Shown here one piece after another: positions 17,305-26,552 of a stretch of DNA of 64,000 nt. The stretch is from Clostridium algifaecis (lineage in GTDB: Bacteria > Bacillota > Clostridia > Clostridiales > Clostridiaceae), in the NCBI RefSeq assembly GCF_017874415.1, contig NZ_JAGGLM010000004.1, positions 62,001-126,000 of the forward strand. Reading direction: 5' to 3'. The translations under genes were made by a program, and so were the position numbers. The notes under the pieces are model-generated. The model was not told where the DNA came from. It did no database searches and saw nothing but the letters and a program-made list of their open reading frames with translations. How positions within the stretch are numbered: the first letter of the stretch is position 1; every line of letters begins with the position of its first letter.

Positions 17305-18111
17305 TTGGAAGAAGAGTTAGATGGAAATTTAATAATAATAGGGGGAGCAGAAGATAAGAAAGGTGACAAATACATATTAAAAAAAGTATGCAGCAAATTA
17401 AAAAAAGAAGAAGATATATTGGTTATTGCAACTATAGCTTCTGAAACTCCAGAAGAAATGGGAAACGAATATAATAAAATATTTGGAGAACTGGGTATAA
17501 AAAATATAAAAATATTAAATATAGAAAATAGAAAAAATGCTTATGATAAAAATAATATGGGAAAAATTGAAAATGCATCTTTAATTTTTTTTACCGGTGG
17601 AGACCAATTAAGAATAACAAGCCTTATAGGAGGGACACCACTATATTCAAAGATTAAAAAACTATATAAAAATGGATGTATATTTGTAGGAACGTCAGCT
17701 GGGGCATCTGTTATGAGCGAGACCATGATAGTTACCGGCCCTGATGATGAATCACCTAAAAAATGTACTCTTAAAATGGCACCCGGCCTTGGACTTATAA
17801 ATGGCATTATAATAGATCAGCACTTTGCACAAAGGGGCAGGATAGGAAGGCTTTTGGTTGGAATTGCTGAAAATCCACAAAGCTTAGGTATAGGAATAGA
17901 TGAGGATACTGCTATTATTGTTAAAAACAGCAGTGAATTTAGAGTAATAGGCTCGGGAGCTGTATATGTTATAGATGGTTCAAATATAGGTTATACAAAT
18001 GTTTCAGAACAATATCCGGAAGAAGTATTATCAATTTTTGATGTAAAGTTACATATACTCAAAAACGGAAACAGATTCAACATATTAGATAGGCTGCCGT
18101 ACAGTGATTAG
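17305..18111 (+). CDS. cphB: Cyanophycinase (peptidase family S51)
   Basis: The enzyme cleaves the Asp-Arg polymer cyanophycin to beta-Asp-Arg dipeptides in the cytoplasm. It has 268 residues, normal for the family. IIGGAEDKKGD opens the fold; FFTGGDQLRI and the nucleophile motif FVGTSAGASVMS (Ser about 131) are intact, followed by GLGLINGIIIDQHFAQRGR. The start is TTG at 17305; a nearer ATG at 17295 is out of frame. The synthetase gene begins 17 bases after the stop, so synthesis and breakdown are in one unit. The related exopeptidase isoaspartyl dipeptidase is not in the window. Confidence 0.92.
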   Translation: MEEELDGNLIIIGGAEDKKGDKYILKKVCSKLKKEEDILVIATIASETPEEMGNEYNKIFGELGIKNIKILNIENRKNAYDKNNMGKIENASLIFFTGGDQLRITSLIGGTPLYSKIKKLYKNGCIFVGTSAGASVMSETMIVTGPDDESPKKCTLKMAPGLGLINGIIIDQHFAQRGRIGRLLVGIAENPQSLGIGIDEDTAIIVKNSSEFRVIGSGAVYVIDGSNIGYTNVSEQYPEEVLSIFDVKLHILKNGNRFNILDRLPYSD

Positions 18112-18127
18112 AGGAGGAATTATGTAA

Positions 18128-20758
18128 ATGAAAATAGATGATCTCAGAGTTTTTGAAGGGAGAAATATATATTCTCATAGAAAATGTATTAAGATGTATG
18201 TAGATTTAGAAGGATATAGTGAAACTCCTACTAAGGATATAAAAAATTTTAATAAGAAATTACTTGAAATTATACCAGAATTAAATGAACACAGATGTGG
18301 AATTGATGAAGAACATGGATTTAGAAAAAGACTTTATGAAGGTACATATATTGCTCATGTATGTGAACATATTATAATTGCAATTCAAAATATGCTTGGC
18401 ATAGATATAGCCTATGGGAAATCGAGGGAAATAAAAGAAGACAAATATTATATTGTATATGAATACAATTATAAGAATACAGCAATAAAAGCTGGTAAGG
18501 TAGCGGTAGACCTGATAAATTCTTTTATAAATCAAAAAAACTATGATTTTGCTAAGGCTATGGGTTTATTGAATGATATTTTAATAAAGGAAAAAATTGG
18601 ACCGAGTACTGCATGTATAATAAAAGAGGCACAAAAAATGGGAATACCTGTAACTAGAATAGGCGATAATAGTGTATTTAAATTAGGATATGGTAAGTAT
18701 GGCAAGACAATAGAAGCCACAATATCATCTAATACAAGAGCAGTAGCCGTGGATATAGCGTGTGATAAACTGCTTACAAAGGAAATACTTAAAAATCAAT
18801 GTTTGCCTGTAGCTCCTGGAGAGTTGGTAAAAGATATAGATGACTTATGTACAAAAGCAGATGAAATAGGATATCCTGTGGTTTTAAAACCGAGAAGAGG
18901 AAATCAAGGTAGAGGTGTATTTGTAAACTTAAAAAATAAAAATGAGGTTATAGAAGCATATAAATTATTATCAAATAATTTTAGTGACATAATGATAGAA
19001 AAAAATATATCAGGAAAAGATTATAGAATTTGTGTAGTTGATGGAAAGGTTGAAGCTGTATCTGAGAGAATACCACCGTATGTTATAGGAGATGGAGTAA
19101 GTACTATAAGACAACTCATAGATAATGTTAATAATGATATCATGAGAGGCTATGGACATGAAAAACCTCTTACCAAAATAAAGATAGATAAAGAGCTTGA
19201 AGCCTATATAGGTAAAGAAAATTACAATTTAAATAGTGTAATCAAAAAAAATCAAAAGTTAATTTTAAGAGAAAATGCCAATTTGTCTACTGGTGGAAAG
19301 GCAGCCGATTGCACAGATATAATATGCAATGAAAACATAGATATATGTGAAAGAACGGCTAAAGCCATAGGTTTAGACATATGTGGTGTAGATTTGTGTT
19401 GTGAAGATATAAGTAAACCAGCTTTTGAAAAAGGGGCAATACTTGAAGTAAATGCAGCTCCAGGGATAAGGATGCATCACTATCCAAGCAAAGGAAAGAT
19501 AAGAAATGTAGCCAAAGCGATAATAGATGAATTGTTTAAAAATTCTCACAAGACTATACCTGTTGTTTCAATTACTGGGACTAATGGAAAAACAACTACT
19601 ACAAGACTTGTGGCACATATATTAAATAAAGCAGGATATAAAGTTGGTATGACTACTACAGGAGGAATTTATATAGATAATAAATGTATATATACAGGAG
19701 ATACCACTGGATATTATAGTGCTAAAGCAGTGTTGAACAATTCAGAAGTTGAAGCAGCTGTACTTGAAACTGCAAGAGGAGGAATAATAAAAAAAGGTCT
19801 TGCTTATGACATGGCGGATGTAGGTGTAATTACTAATATAACAGAAGATCATCTGGGAATAGATGGCATAGAGAACATGAAGGATTTAGCTTATGTTAAG
19901 TCACTTGTGGGAGAAGCTGTAAAAAATGATGGATATGTTGTCTTAAATGCGGATGATTCAGTAAGTATGAGCATAATAGATAGAATGAAAAGTAATATAA
20001 TAATGTTCTCAAAAGATAAATACAATACTATGCTTAGGAGAAATATAGAAAATGGTGGATTTGGTATTTATGTTGATGACGATGTTATGTATGTTGAAAA
20101 AGGAAATAATGTCTTACCAGTAATTAGGACTAGTGACATAAAAGTATCTATTGGTGGAAAGCTTATGTATAATGTTGAAAATGCAATGGCGGCATGTGCA
20201 GCAGCAATAGGACTTAATATAAACTATATTGATATAAGCGAAGGGCTTAAGGGCTTTTATGGTAATTCTTTTTTCAATCCGGGAAGATTTAATGTATATG
20301 AAGTGAATAATGCAAAAGTTATTTTAGATTATGGACACAATATTGCAAGTTATAAAAGTGTAATTAAAGGAATTGAAAAAATGGATTATAAGAGATTAGT
20401 TGGCATAATAGGAGTCCCAGGAGATAGAACTGATAGTAGTATTGAAGAAATAGGAAAAATTGCAGGAAGAAATTTTGATTATATTTATATTAAAGAAGAT
20501 AAAGATAGAAGGGGAAGGAAGCCTGGAGATGTTGCAAATATTTTAAAAAAAGGTGTACTTGATACAGACTTCAGTGTAAAAAAAATAAAAATTATACTTG
20601 ATGAGAAACAGGCTTTTGAAGATGCAATAAGTAACTTGAAAAGTGGAGACATATTGATAATATTTTTTGAAAAACTAGAGCCACTTCAAGACTTGATAAA
20701 TAAAAAAATTAGCGACGAAAAAATAAGAAAGCTTGAAAACTCAGAGGCAATAATTTAA
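18128..20758 (+). CDS. cphA: Cyanophycin synthetase
   Basis: CphA builds multi-L-arginyl-poly-L-aspartate from Asp, Arg and ATP without a ribosome. Its 876 residues show the three expected parts: an N-terminal CphA domain (to about 160), an ATP-grasp domain (about 200-480, with VLKPRRGNQGRGV and LEVNAAPGIRMHHYPSKG) and a Mur-ligase-like domain with P-loop VSITGTNGKTTTTRLV (about 480-495), VLETARGGII and NPGRFNVYEV. All motifs look intact. The gene follows cphB by 17 bases. Work in C. perfringens has linked cyanophycin genes to spore assembly, which suits the neighbourhood; that role here is inference. Confidence 0.94.
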   Translation: MKIDDLRVFEGRNIYSHRKCIKMYVDLEGYSETPTKDIKNFNKKLLEIIPELNEHRCGIDEEHGFRKRLYEGTYIAHVCEHIIIAIQNMLGIDIAYGKSREIKEDKYYIVYEYNYKNTAIKAGKVAVDLINSFINQKNYDFAKAMGLLNDILIKEKIGPSTACIIKEAQKMGIPVTRIGDNSVFKLGYGKYGKTIEATISSNTRAVAVDIACDKLLTKEILKNQCLPVAPGELVKDIDDLCTKADEIGYPVVLKPRRGNQGRGVFVNLKNKNEVIEAYKLLSNNFSDIMIEKNISGKDYRICVVDGKVEAVSERIPPYVIGDGVSTIRQLIDNVNNDIMRGYGHEKPLTKIKIDKELEAYIGKENYNLNSVIKKNQKLILRENANLSTGGKAADCTDIICNENIDICERTAKAIGLDICGVDLCCEDISKPAFEKGAILEVNAAPGIRMHHYPSKGKIRNVAKAIIDELFKNSHKTIPVVSITGTNGKTTTTRLVAHILNKAGYKVGMTTTGGIYIDNKCIYTGDTTGYYSAKAVLNNSEVEAAVLETARGGIIKKGLAYDMADVGVITNITEDHLGIDGIENMKDLAYVKSLVGEAVKNDGYVVLNADDSVSMSIIDRMKSNIIMFSKDKYNTMLRRNIENGGFGIYVDDDVMYVEKGNNVLPVIRTSDIKVSIGGKLMYNVENAMAACAAAIGLNINYIDISEGLKGFYGNSFFNPGRFNVYEVNNAKVILDYGHNIASYKSVIKGIEKMDYKRLVGIIGVPGDRTDSSIEEIGKIAGRNFDYIYIKEDKDRRGRKPGDVANILKKGVLDTDFSVKKIKIILDEKQAFEDAISNLKSGDILIIFFEKLEPLQDLINKKISDEKIRKLENSEAII

Positions 20759-20915
20759 TGATATTTAGTGATATTTAATAAATTTAACATTATAAATCTG
20801 AATTATCGGTGTAAATCTAGAGTTTTAGATATATTTGTAGTAAAATATAACGGATATAATATATTAAAATTAATTAGTTTTACTTAAATAATAAAGCCGG
20901 GATTTGGAGGTTAAT

Positions 20916-21758
20916 ATGTTAGTAAAAGCGTATGCTAAGGTAAATTTATCATTAGATATAATTGGAAAAAGAGATGATAATTACCATATTTTAAGAACTA
21001 TAATACAGGCTATAGACTTGTACGATGTTATAATAATAAATAAAGTCAGTAAAGGAATATATTTATACTGTGATAAAAACTATATACCTTGTGACATAAG
21101 AAATTTAGCTTATAAAGCAGCGGACTTATTTATTAATACATATAATATAAGCGGCGGTATTAGAATAAATATAAAGAAAAATATACCTGTTTCTGCAGGA
21201 CTTGCAGGTGGAAGTGCAGATGCAGCTGCAGTACTTAGAGCCATGAGAGATATATACAAACCACATTTAAGCAATAAAGAATTGGAAAAATTGGCTTTAA
21301 AAATAGGTACTGATGTAGTCTATTGTATTAACGGTGGAACTGCACTTTGTGAAGGAATAGGAGAAAAAGTAACTAGAATTACTTCATTTAAAAATCACAT
21401 TTTAGTACTTGTAAAACCTCCTTTTGGAGTTTCTTCAAAAGAAGCGTATAGTAATCTTGATATCAATAAAATAAATAAACATCCGGATACAAAGCTAATA
21501 TTAAAAGCTATAGATGAAGATAATATTTTAATATTAAGTAAGAATATGAAAAACATTTTAGAAAATGTAGTTTTAAAGAAACACTTTATATTAAAACAAA
21601 TAAAAAGAGAAACCATGATTCTAGGGGCTGTAGGATGTTTAATGAGTGGCAGTGGACCTACCATATTTGGTTTATTTGATGATATGTTAAAAGCACAGAA
21701 TTGTTATGATAAAATGAAGGATAAATATAAAGAAGTGTTTATAACAAGGACAATTTAA
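20916..21758 (+). CDS. ispE: 4-diphosphocytidyl-2-C-methyl-D-erythritol kinase
   Basis: IspE phosphorylates CDP-methylerythritol in the MEP route to isoprenoid precursors. This GHMP-fold kinase has about 280 residues. The N-terminal AYAKVNLSLDIIGKRDDNYH holds the catalytic Lys/Asp region, PVSAGLAGGSADAAAVLRA is the ATP-binding loop and SGSGPTIFGLF is the third GHMP motif. The ATG at 20916 is chosen because the upstream TTG (20904) lies in the ggagg site. In Firmicutes ispE commonly follows yabG/veg, as it nearly does here with sipL and the cph genes inserted between. A strong terminator follows. Confidence 0.95.
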   Translation: MLVKAYAKVNLSLDIIGKRDDNYHILRTIIQAIDLYDVIIINKVSKGIYLYCDKNYIPCDIRNLAYKAADLFINTYNISGGIRINIKKNIPVSAGLAGGSADAAAVLRAMRDIYKPHLSNKELEKLALKIGTDVVYCINGGTALCEGIGEKVTRITSFKNHILVLVKPPFGVSSKEAYSNLDINKINKHPDTKLILKAIDEDNILILSKNMKNILENVVLKKHFILKQIKRETMILGAVGCLMSGSGPTIFGLFDDMLKAQNCYDKMKDKYKEVFITRTI

Positions 21759-21776
21759 GTTTATATATTTTTATAT

Positions 21777-21821
21777 AAAAGCACTATTGGATTAATTTTA
21801 ATTTAATCTGATAGTGCTTTT
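21777..21821 (+). terminator. Terminator of ispE
   Basis: The 19-bp arms at 21777-21795 and 21803-21821 have two G-T pairs and a 7-base loop and end in TTTT. Confidence 0.85.
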
Positions 21822-21909
21822 AATATGTCTTTGAATAAATAAATCTCAATAGGTTAAAAATAATTTAGGATGTTATTTAAATAAATTAATTTTTTAGGAA
21901 GTGACAGCT

Positions 21910-23367
21910 TTGAAGGAAATTATAGAGAATTATGTATCTTCTAAAATAGATGAAAATATGATGTATGTAAAAAAATTATTTGAGGGAAATTCAGATATGG
22001 TTTTTAGAGAGTTTTATATAGGAAATGTAAAGACTTCACTGGTTTATATAGATGGTATGGTAGATAAAATATTAATAAATGATCTTATGAGAGGACTTAT
22101 GACAAGATCCCACTATATAAAAAATGAAAATGAAATAAAAGATAAACTTTTAACTGTGTCAGATGTAAAAGAATTAAATGATTTAGAAAATGGTATAAAT
22201 TTTATTTTATCTGGAGAGACTTTAATGTTTGTAGATGGGTTAAGCAGCTTTTATATAATAGCTACAAGACTTTGGCCTGCAAGATCAGTATCAGAACCAT
22301 CCTCTGAAACTGTCATAAGAGGATCGAGAGATGGATTCACGGAAACAATTAGATTTAATACAGCCCTTATAAGGAGAAGAATAAGAGATACAAGGCTTAA
22401 GATGGCTTATACGCGTATAGGCATAAGATCTAAAACAGATGTAGTTATTGTTTACATAGATGACATAGTGAATAAAACTGCATTAAGTGAATTAAAGAAT
22501 AGGCTGAACAAAATAAAAATAGATGCCATTTTAGACAGCGGATATGTAGAGCAGCTTATAGAGGACAACAAATGGTCGCTTTTTCCACAAATTCAAAATA
22601 CAGAACGACCGGATGTAGTGGCTTCAGCTGTATATGAAGGAAGAATTGCAGTACTTGTAGATAATTCCCCATCAGCTATAATAGTGCCAACTACTATGCC
22701 TAATTTATTTCAATCTCCTGATGATTATTATCAGAGGTGGATATATAGTTCTATTGTAAGGATTATAAGATTTATAGCAATGATTTTATCTCTTGTAATG
22801 CCTGCTTTTTATGTAGCAGTTACATCATTTCATACAGGAATTATACCTAACAAATTAGCATACTTTATTGCAGCTTCAAGGGAAGGAGTACCATTTTCTG
22901 CATTTATAGAGGCAATAATAATGGAAAGTAGTTTTGCATTATTACTTGAAGCTATATCAAGGCTTCCAAAAGCAATAGGTGCAACTACAGGAATAGTGGG
23001 AGGGCTTATTATAGGTCAGGCGGCGGTTCAAGCAGGAATTGTAAGTCCTATTATGGTAATTATAGTGTCTATTACGGCAATAACTAGCTTTACAGCTCCA
23101 AATTATGAAATTACAACTACATTTAGAATAATAAGATTTTTGCTTATAATTGCAGCGGCTATAGTAGGCTTTTACGGAATAATGATAGGATTGATACTAA
23201 CTTTAATACATCTCGTAAGATTAAAAAGTTTTGGAGTGTCCTATTTGTCCCCAATGGTAAGTGAAAATTTAAGTGATTTTAAAGATATGTATTTTAGAAT
23301 TCCTATCAATTTCTTTAAAAAAAGACCTAAGTATATGGGTACTGAAGATAAAATAAGACAAAAATAG
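21910..23367 (+). CDS. gerA: Spore germination receptor subunit A (GerA/GerKA family)
   Basis: This is the A subunit of a nutrient germinant receptor in the spore inner membrane. It has about 485 residues: a soluble N-terminal half with DGLSSFYIIATRLWPARSVSEPSSETVIRG-type sequence (VRGSREGF-like block present as IRGSRDGFTE), then membrane segments from about residue 290 (IRFIAMILSLVMPAFYVAV, SFALLLEAISRLPKAIGATTGIVGG and others). The TTG at 21910 is favoured over GTG at 21901, which is within the aggaagtg ribosome site. The next gene starts 22 bases downstream and supplies both B and C subunits in one frame. Expression is expected in the forespore; no clear sigma-G promoter was found. Confidence 0.9.
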   Translation: MKEIIENYVSSKIDENMMYVKKLFEGNSDMVFREFYIGNVKTSLVYIDGMVDKILINDLMRGLMTRSHYIKNENEIKDKLLTVSDVKELNDLENGINFILSGETLMFVDGLSSFYIIATRLWPARSVSEPSSETVIRGSRDGFTETIRFNTALIRRRIRDTRLKMAYTRIGIRSKTDVVIVYIDDIVNKTALSELKNRLNKIKIDAILDSGYVEQLIEDNKWSLFPQIQNTERPDVVASAVYEGRIAVLVDNSPSAIIVPTTMPNLFQSPDDYYQRWIYSSIVRIIRFIAMILSLVMPAFYVAVTSFHTGIIPNKLAYFIAASREGVPFSAFIEAIIMESSFALLLEAISRLPKAIGATTGIVGGLIIGQAAVQAGIVSPIMVIIVSITAITSFTAPNYEITTTFRIIRFLLIIAAAIVGFYGIMIGLILTLIHLVRLKSFGVSYLSPMVSENLSDFKDMYFRIPINFFKKRPKYMGTEDKIRQK

Positions 23368-23389
23368 AAAATAGAGGTGATATATAAAT

Positions 23390-25645
23390 ATGCAATATAA
23401 AAGTTTTATTAATAACTTTGGATTATTCAGTACTATTGTAGTAACTGTTGTAGGTGTAGGAATATTTTCTTATCCTCAGGAGATAGTTTCTATCGTTGGA
23501 ACAGATGGCTGGATTGTAACTATTTTTGCAGGAATTATAACTTATTTGCTATTATATATTGCATATTCAGTTATTCGATTGAGTGAATATGAAAAATTTT
23601 ATTTTATATTGAAAAATAATTTTGGAGCTATAATTGGCAGAATTGTATCTCTTGTTTTTATAGCATTTAATGTTGTTGTAATATCTATGGGAATGAGAAT
23701 GTTTTCAGAAGTTATAAAAATGTATTTATTAGAAAAGACACCTACAGAATTTATACTTGTTATAGTAATACTTACAGGAATGTATCTTTTGAGGGGAGGA
23801 CTTGAAAGCCTAATAAAATTCAATGAAATATCTTTCTGGATAATGTTTGTACCGATAATTATTGTGTTTCTGTTTACATTAAACAAAGCTGATTTTAGTA
23901 ATATTCTTCCTGTATTTAACAGCAAACCTTATGAATATATAGAAGGTGTCAAAAATTCAATATATTCATTTTCTGGAATAGAAATAATTTATTTAATAGC
24001 TCCTTTTATAAAAAGCAGATTTTCTGCTTTAAAAACTTCAGGCAAAAGTATATTATTTATAACATTGTTTTACGTAATAACAATTATTCTATCATTAGCT
24101 ATTTTTTCAAAGCAGCAGACAAGAGTATTACTATGGCCAACTATAACTATGATGAAATCAATAAGTGTTGATGGAACTTTTATACAGAGGTGGGAAGGTG
24201 CAGTCATGGCAATGTGGGTAATGTTTTATTTTACTACTTTCACGAATATATATTACCTTGCATCTGATATAGCCAAAGATATGTTTAAATTAAAAAATAT
24301 TAATATCCCATGTATAGTATTAGGAGTTGTAATATATATAACTGCACTTTATCCTAAAAATATAGCAGCCTTATATTATATAAACAATAAATTAGTCACG
24401 CCACTTTTTATATTTAATCTTCTCATACTTCCAGTAATTTTGTTTTTAGTTATTAAATTTAAAAAAAAACCTTTTTTAAAAAAGGTAATCCCTTTATTTT
24501 TAATATGTATTTTACTTACGGGATGCTGGGATAAAACTGAAATAGAAAAAAAACAATTGATTTCCAGTATTGGAATAGATGCAGGAGAAGATATAGACAA
24601 ACAAAAATATTTAAAAAATGTGAAGTCTAAATATCCACTCACGTCTATTGATCTAAAAAAGATTCATGTTACATTTAGTGTACCTGATTTGAGCAAACTT
24701 GGACCGGAAAAAGGAGCACAAGCCGAAGACAAGTATATAGATGCAGATGGATATTCAATGCAGGATGCAGTAAGTAAAGCAAGACGTAAAAGCAGCAGGG
24801 CAATAAAATTTAGCCATACGGAATTGCTTATTCTAAGTGAAGATATAATGGAACATCCTGATGTGTTGAAAGAAATTATAGATTATCTTCAAAGGGAGCC
24901 ATCTTTAAATAGAAATATGTATGTAGTTCTAAGTAAGGGAGATTCAAGCCAGTATATGAAATTAAAAACCAATATGGAAAAGAATATGGAAAGTTACATA
25001 TTTGGCTTGATAGAAAATGATTTAAAAAGCACTGAAATAATTCCAGTAACTTTAAATGATTTTTTGGTTCAGATGTCCCAAAATGGAAACAGCTTGCTGC
25101 CGATAGTTTCTATGGACAAAAATAATAAAAATATAAAAATAGATGGCTCTGAGGCTATTAAAAATTTTAAAGCTAAAGGTAATTTAAATTCAGTTCAAAC
25201 TGCTAATATTGAATTACTTAGAGGAAAACTAAAGGGAAGTAACAAAATGATTCTTTTAGATAATCATCCTATTGACATAGATATTAATAATACCAATAGA
25301 AAAATAAGTGTAAGTGAAATCAATGGAAGATTGTGCTTCAATATAAATTTAAATATAGAGTGTCAAATAAAGAATTATTACTCAGATAAAAAGATATTTT
25401 CAGTAGATAAACTAAATTATATTCAAGACAATTTTAATAAGTCTATAAAAAATGAATGTGAACAGGTTGCACAATTAGTTCAACAAAAAATGGAAATAGA
25501 TCCTATAGGGTTTAAAGAATATGTGGAAAAATATCATCCAATTATATGGAATAAAGTTAAAAATAATTGGGAAAAACAGTACAAAAGTTCAATTATAAAT
25601 GTTAATGTAGATACGCAAATAAGGAGGATTGGAGTAGTAAAATAA
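23390..25645 (+). CDS. Fused GerAB permease and GerAC lipoprotein germinant receptor subunits
   Basis: This single frame of 751 codons holds two complete proteins. Residues 1 to about 365 are a GerAB-type spore germination permease of the amino-acid transporter superfamily with about ten membrane segments. From about residue 365 a Lys-rich start and hydrophobic stretch lead to a lipobox LLTGC (Cys about 379), then GWDKTEIE-like CWDKTEIEKKQLISSIGIDAG and a full GerAC domain to the end. There is no separate start or ribosome site for GerAC. The junction contains a run of nine A (24461-24469), where losing one base would put a stop directly after GerAB. It may be a true fusion, a slippage site or a sequencing error. 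Confidence 0.88.
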   Translation: MQYKSFINNFGLFSTIVVTVVGVGIFSYPQEIVSIVGTDGWIVTIFAGIITYLLLYIAYSVIRLSEYEKFYFILKNNFGAIIGRIVSLVFIAFNVVVISMGMRMFSEVIKMYLLEKTPTEFILVIVILTGMYLLRGGLESLIKFNEISFWIMFVPIIIVFLFTLNKADFSNILPVFNSKPYEYIEGVKNSIYSFSGIEIIYLIAPFIKSRFSALKTSGKSILFITLFYVITIILSLAIFSKQQTRVLLWPTITMMKSISVDGTFIQRWEGAVMAMWVMFYFTTFTNIYYLASDIAKDMFKLKNINIPCIVLGVVIYITALYPKNIAALYYINNKLVTPLFIFNLLILPVILFLVIKFKKKPFLKKVIPLFLICILLTGCWDKTEIEKKQLISSIGIDAGEDIDKQKYLKNVKSKYPLTSIDLKKIHVTFSVPDLSKLGPEKGAQAEDKYIDADGYSMQDAVSKARRKSSRAIKFSHTELLILSEDIMEHPDVLKEIIDYLQREPSLNRNMYVVLSKGDSSQYMKLKTNMEKNMESYIFGLIENDLKSTEIIPVTLNDFLVQMSQNGNSLLPIVSMDKNNKNIKIDGSEAIKNFKAKGNLNSVQTANIELLRGKLKGSNKMILLDNHPIDIDINNTNRKISVSEINGRLCFNINLNIECQIKNYYSDKKIFSVDKLNYIQDNFNKSIKNECEQVAQLVQQKMEIDPIGFKEYVEKYHPIIWNKVKNNWEKQYKSSIINVNVDTQIRRIGVVK

Positions 25646-25745
25646 AAAATATAAAGACAAGTGAATATAACTAAAATATATGTCAATAATTACTATTAGA
25701 TTTATAAATTTTAAACTGTCAGTTTAACAAGGGAGATAGGGTAAA

Positions 25746-26507
25746 ATGAAAAGATTTTTTAGTATATGTGTATTATGTATTTTAGTTATATTTACATTAA
25801 ATATTACTGCAAGCTGTAAGAATCTAGATACAGAATCTTTAAATCAAAAAAACTGTAATATAAAATTAAATAGCAGAGATTATCAGCCCGTAATACCATT
25901 AAATAAAAATATAAATTCTGACAATGAAGGTAATGATGATGTTCAACAAAGCATAGCGTCAAAGATTATAAGATTTCATATTATAGCTAACAGTGATACA
26001 AAGAGTGACCAAGCTCTTAAATTAAAAGTGAGAGATGAAATACTTAAATATATATCACCTAAGTTGGAAAATTCTAAAGATATAAACCAGTCAAGGGAAG
26101 TACTGAAGCAAAATAATAAAAATATTTTAGATATAGCAAGGAAAGTAATAAATGAGGAGGGGTATACTTATGGTGTGGCGAGTACATTGTCGAAGGTAAA
26201 TTTTCCTATAAAGACATATGGAAATATTACCCTGCCACAGGGGACATATGAAGCTTATAGAATAGTAATTGGAAAAGGTCAGGGGCAAAATTGGTGGTGC
26301 GTCATGTTTCCACCACTGTGTTTTGTAGATGTTTCCAAGGGGCAGGCATCGTATAAACAAACTGAAAAACAGATGAAGAATGTTTTGAATAAAAAGGAGT
26401 ATAATTCGATAGATAATGGAATTGAAGATTTAGATAATAAAAATATAGGTAAAAACATAGAAGTGAGATTTAAAATAATAGATTTTATAAAGAAACTTGG
26501 AATATAG
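25746..26507 (+). CDS. spoIIR: Stage II sporulation protein R
   Basis: SpoIIR is the forespore-made signal that activates processing of pro-sigma-E by SpoIIGA across the septum. The 253-residue protein has an N-terminal hydrophobic signal (about residues 4-23) with a Cys after it (TASC, a possible lipobox). The family core follows: IIRFHIIANSDTKSDQALKLKVRDEIL and the C-terminal GTYEAYRIVIGKGQGQNWWCVMFPPLCFVD. The site gggagatagg precedes the ATG. It is probably transcribed alone by sigma-F; I could not find a convincing sigma-F box. A 22-bp hairpin ends the unit. Confidence 0.95.
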   Translation: MKRFFSICVLCILVIFTLNITASCKNLDTESLNQKNCNIKLNSRDYQPVIPLNKNINSDNEGNDDVQQSIASKIIRFHIIANSDTKSDQALKLKVRDEILKYISPKLENSKDINQSREVLKQNNKNILDIARKVINEEGYTYGVASTLSKVNFPIKTYGNITLPQGTYEAYRIVIGKGQGQNWWCVMFPPLCFVDVSKGQASYKQTEKQMKNVLNKKEYNSIDNGIEDLDNKNIGKNIEVRFKIIDFIKKLGI

Positions 26508-26552
26508 AATTATCTATAACTTAGGGATTATCCCTGAGTTATAGATAATTCT
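26506..26552. terminator. Long bidirectional hairpin after spoIIR
   Basis: The 22-bp arms 26506-26527 and 26531-26552 pair with one wobble and a 3-base loop, between convergent genes. The right arm overlaps the stop of the minus-strand gene. Confidence 0.8.

Noticed and set aside
21832..21866. Sigma-G promoter for the gerA operon (TGAATA near 21832)
   Set aside because: No acceptable CATNNTA-type -10 lies at the right distance.
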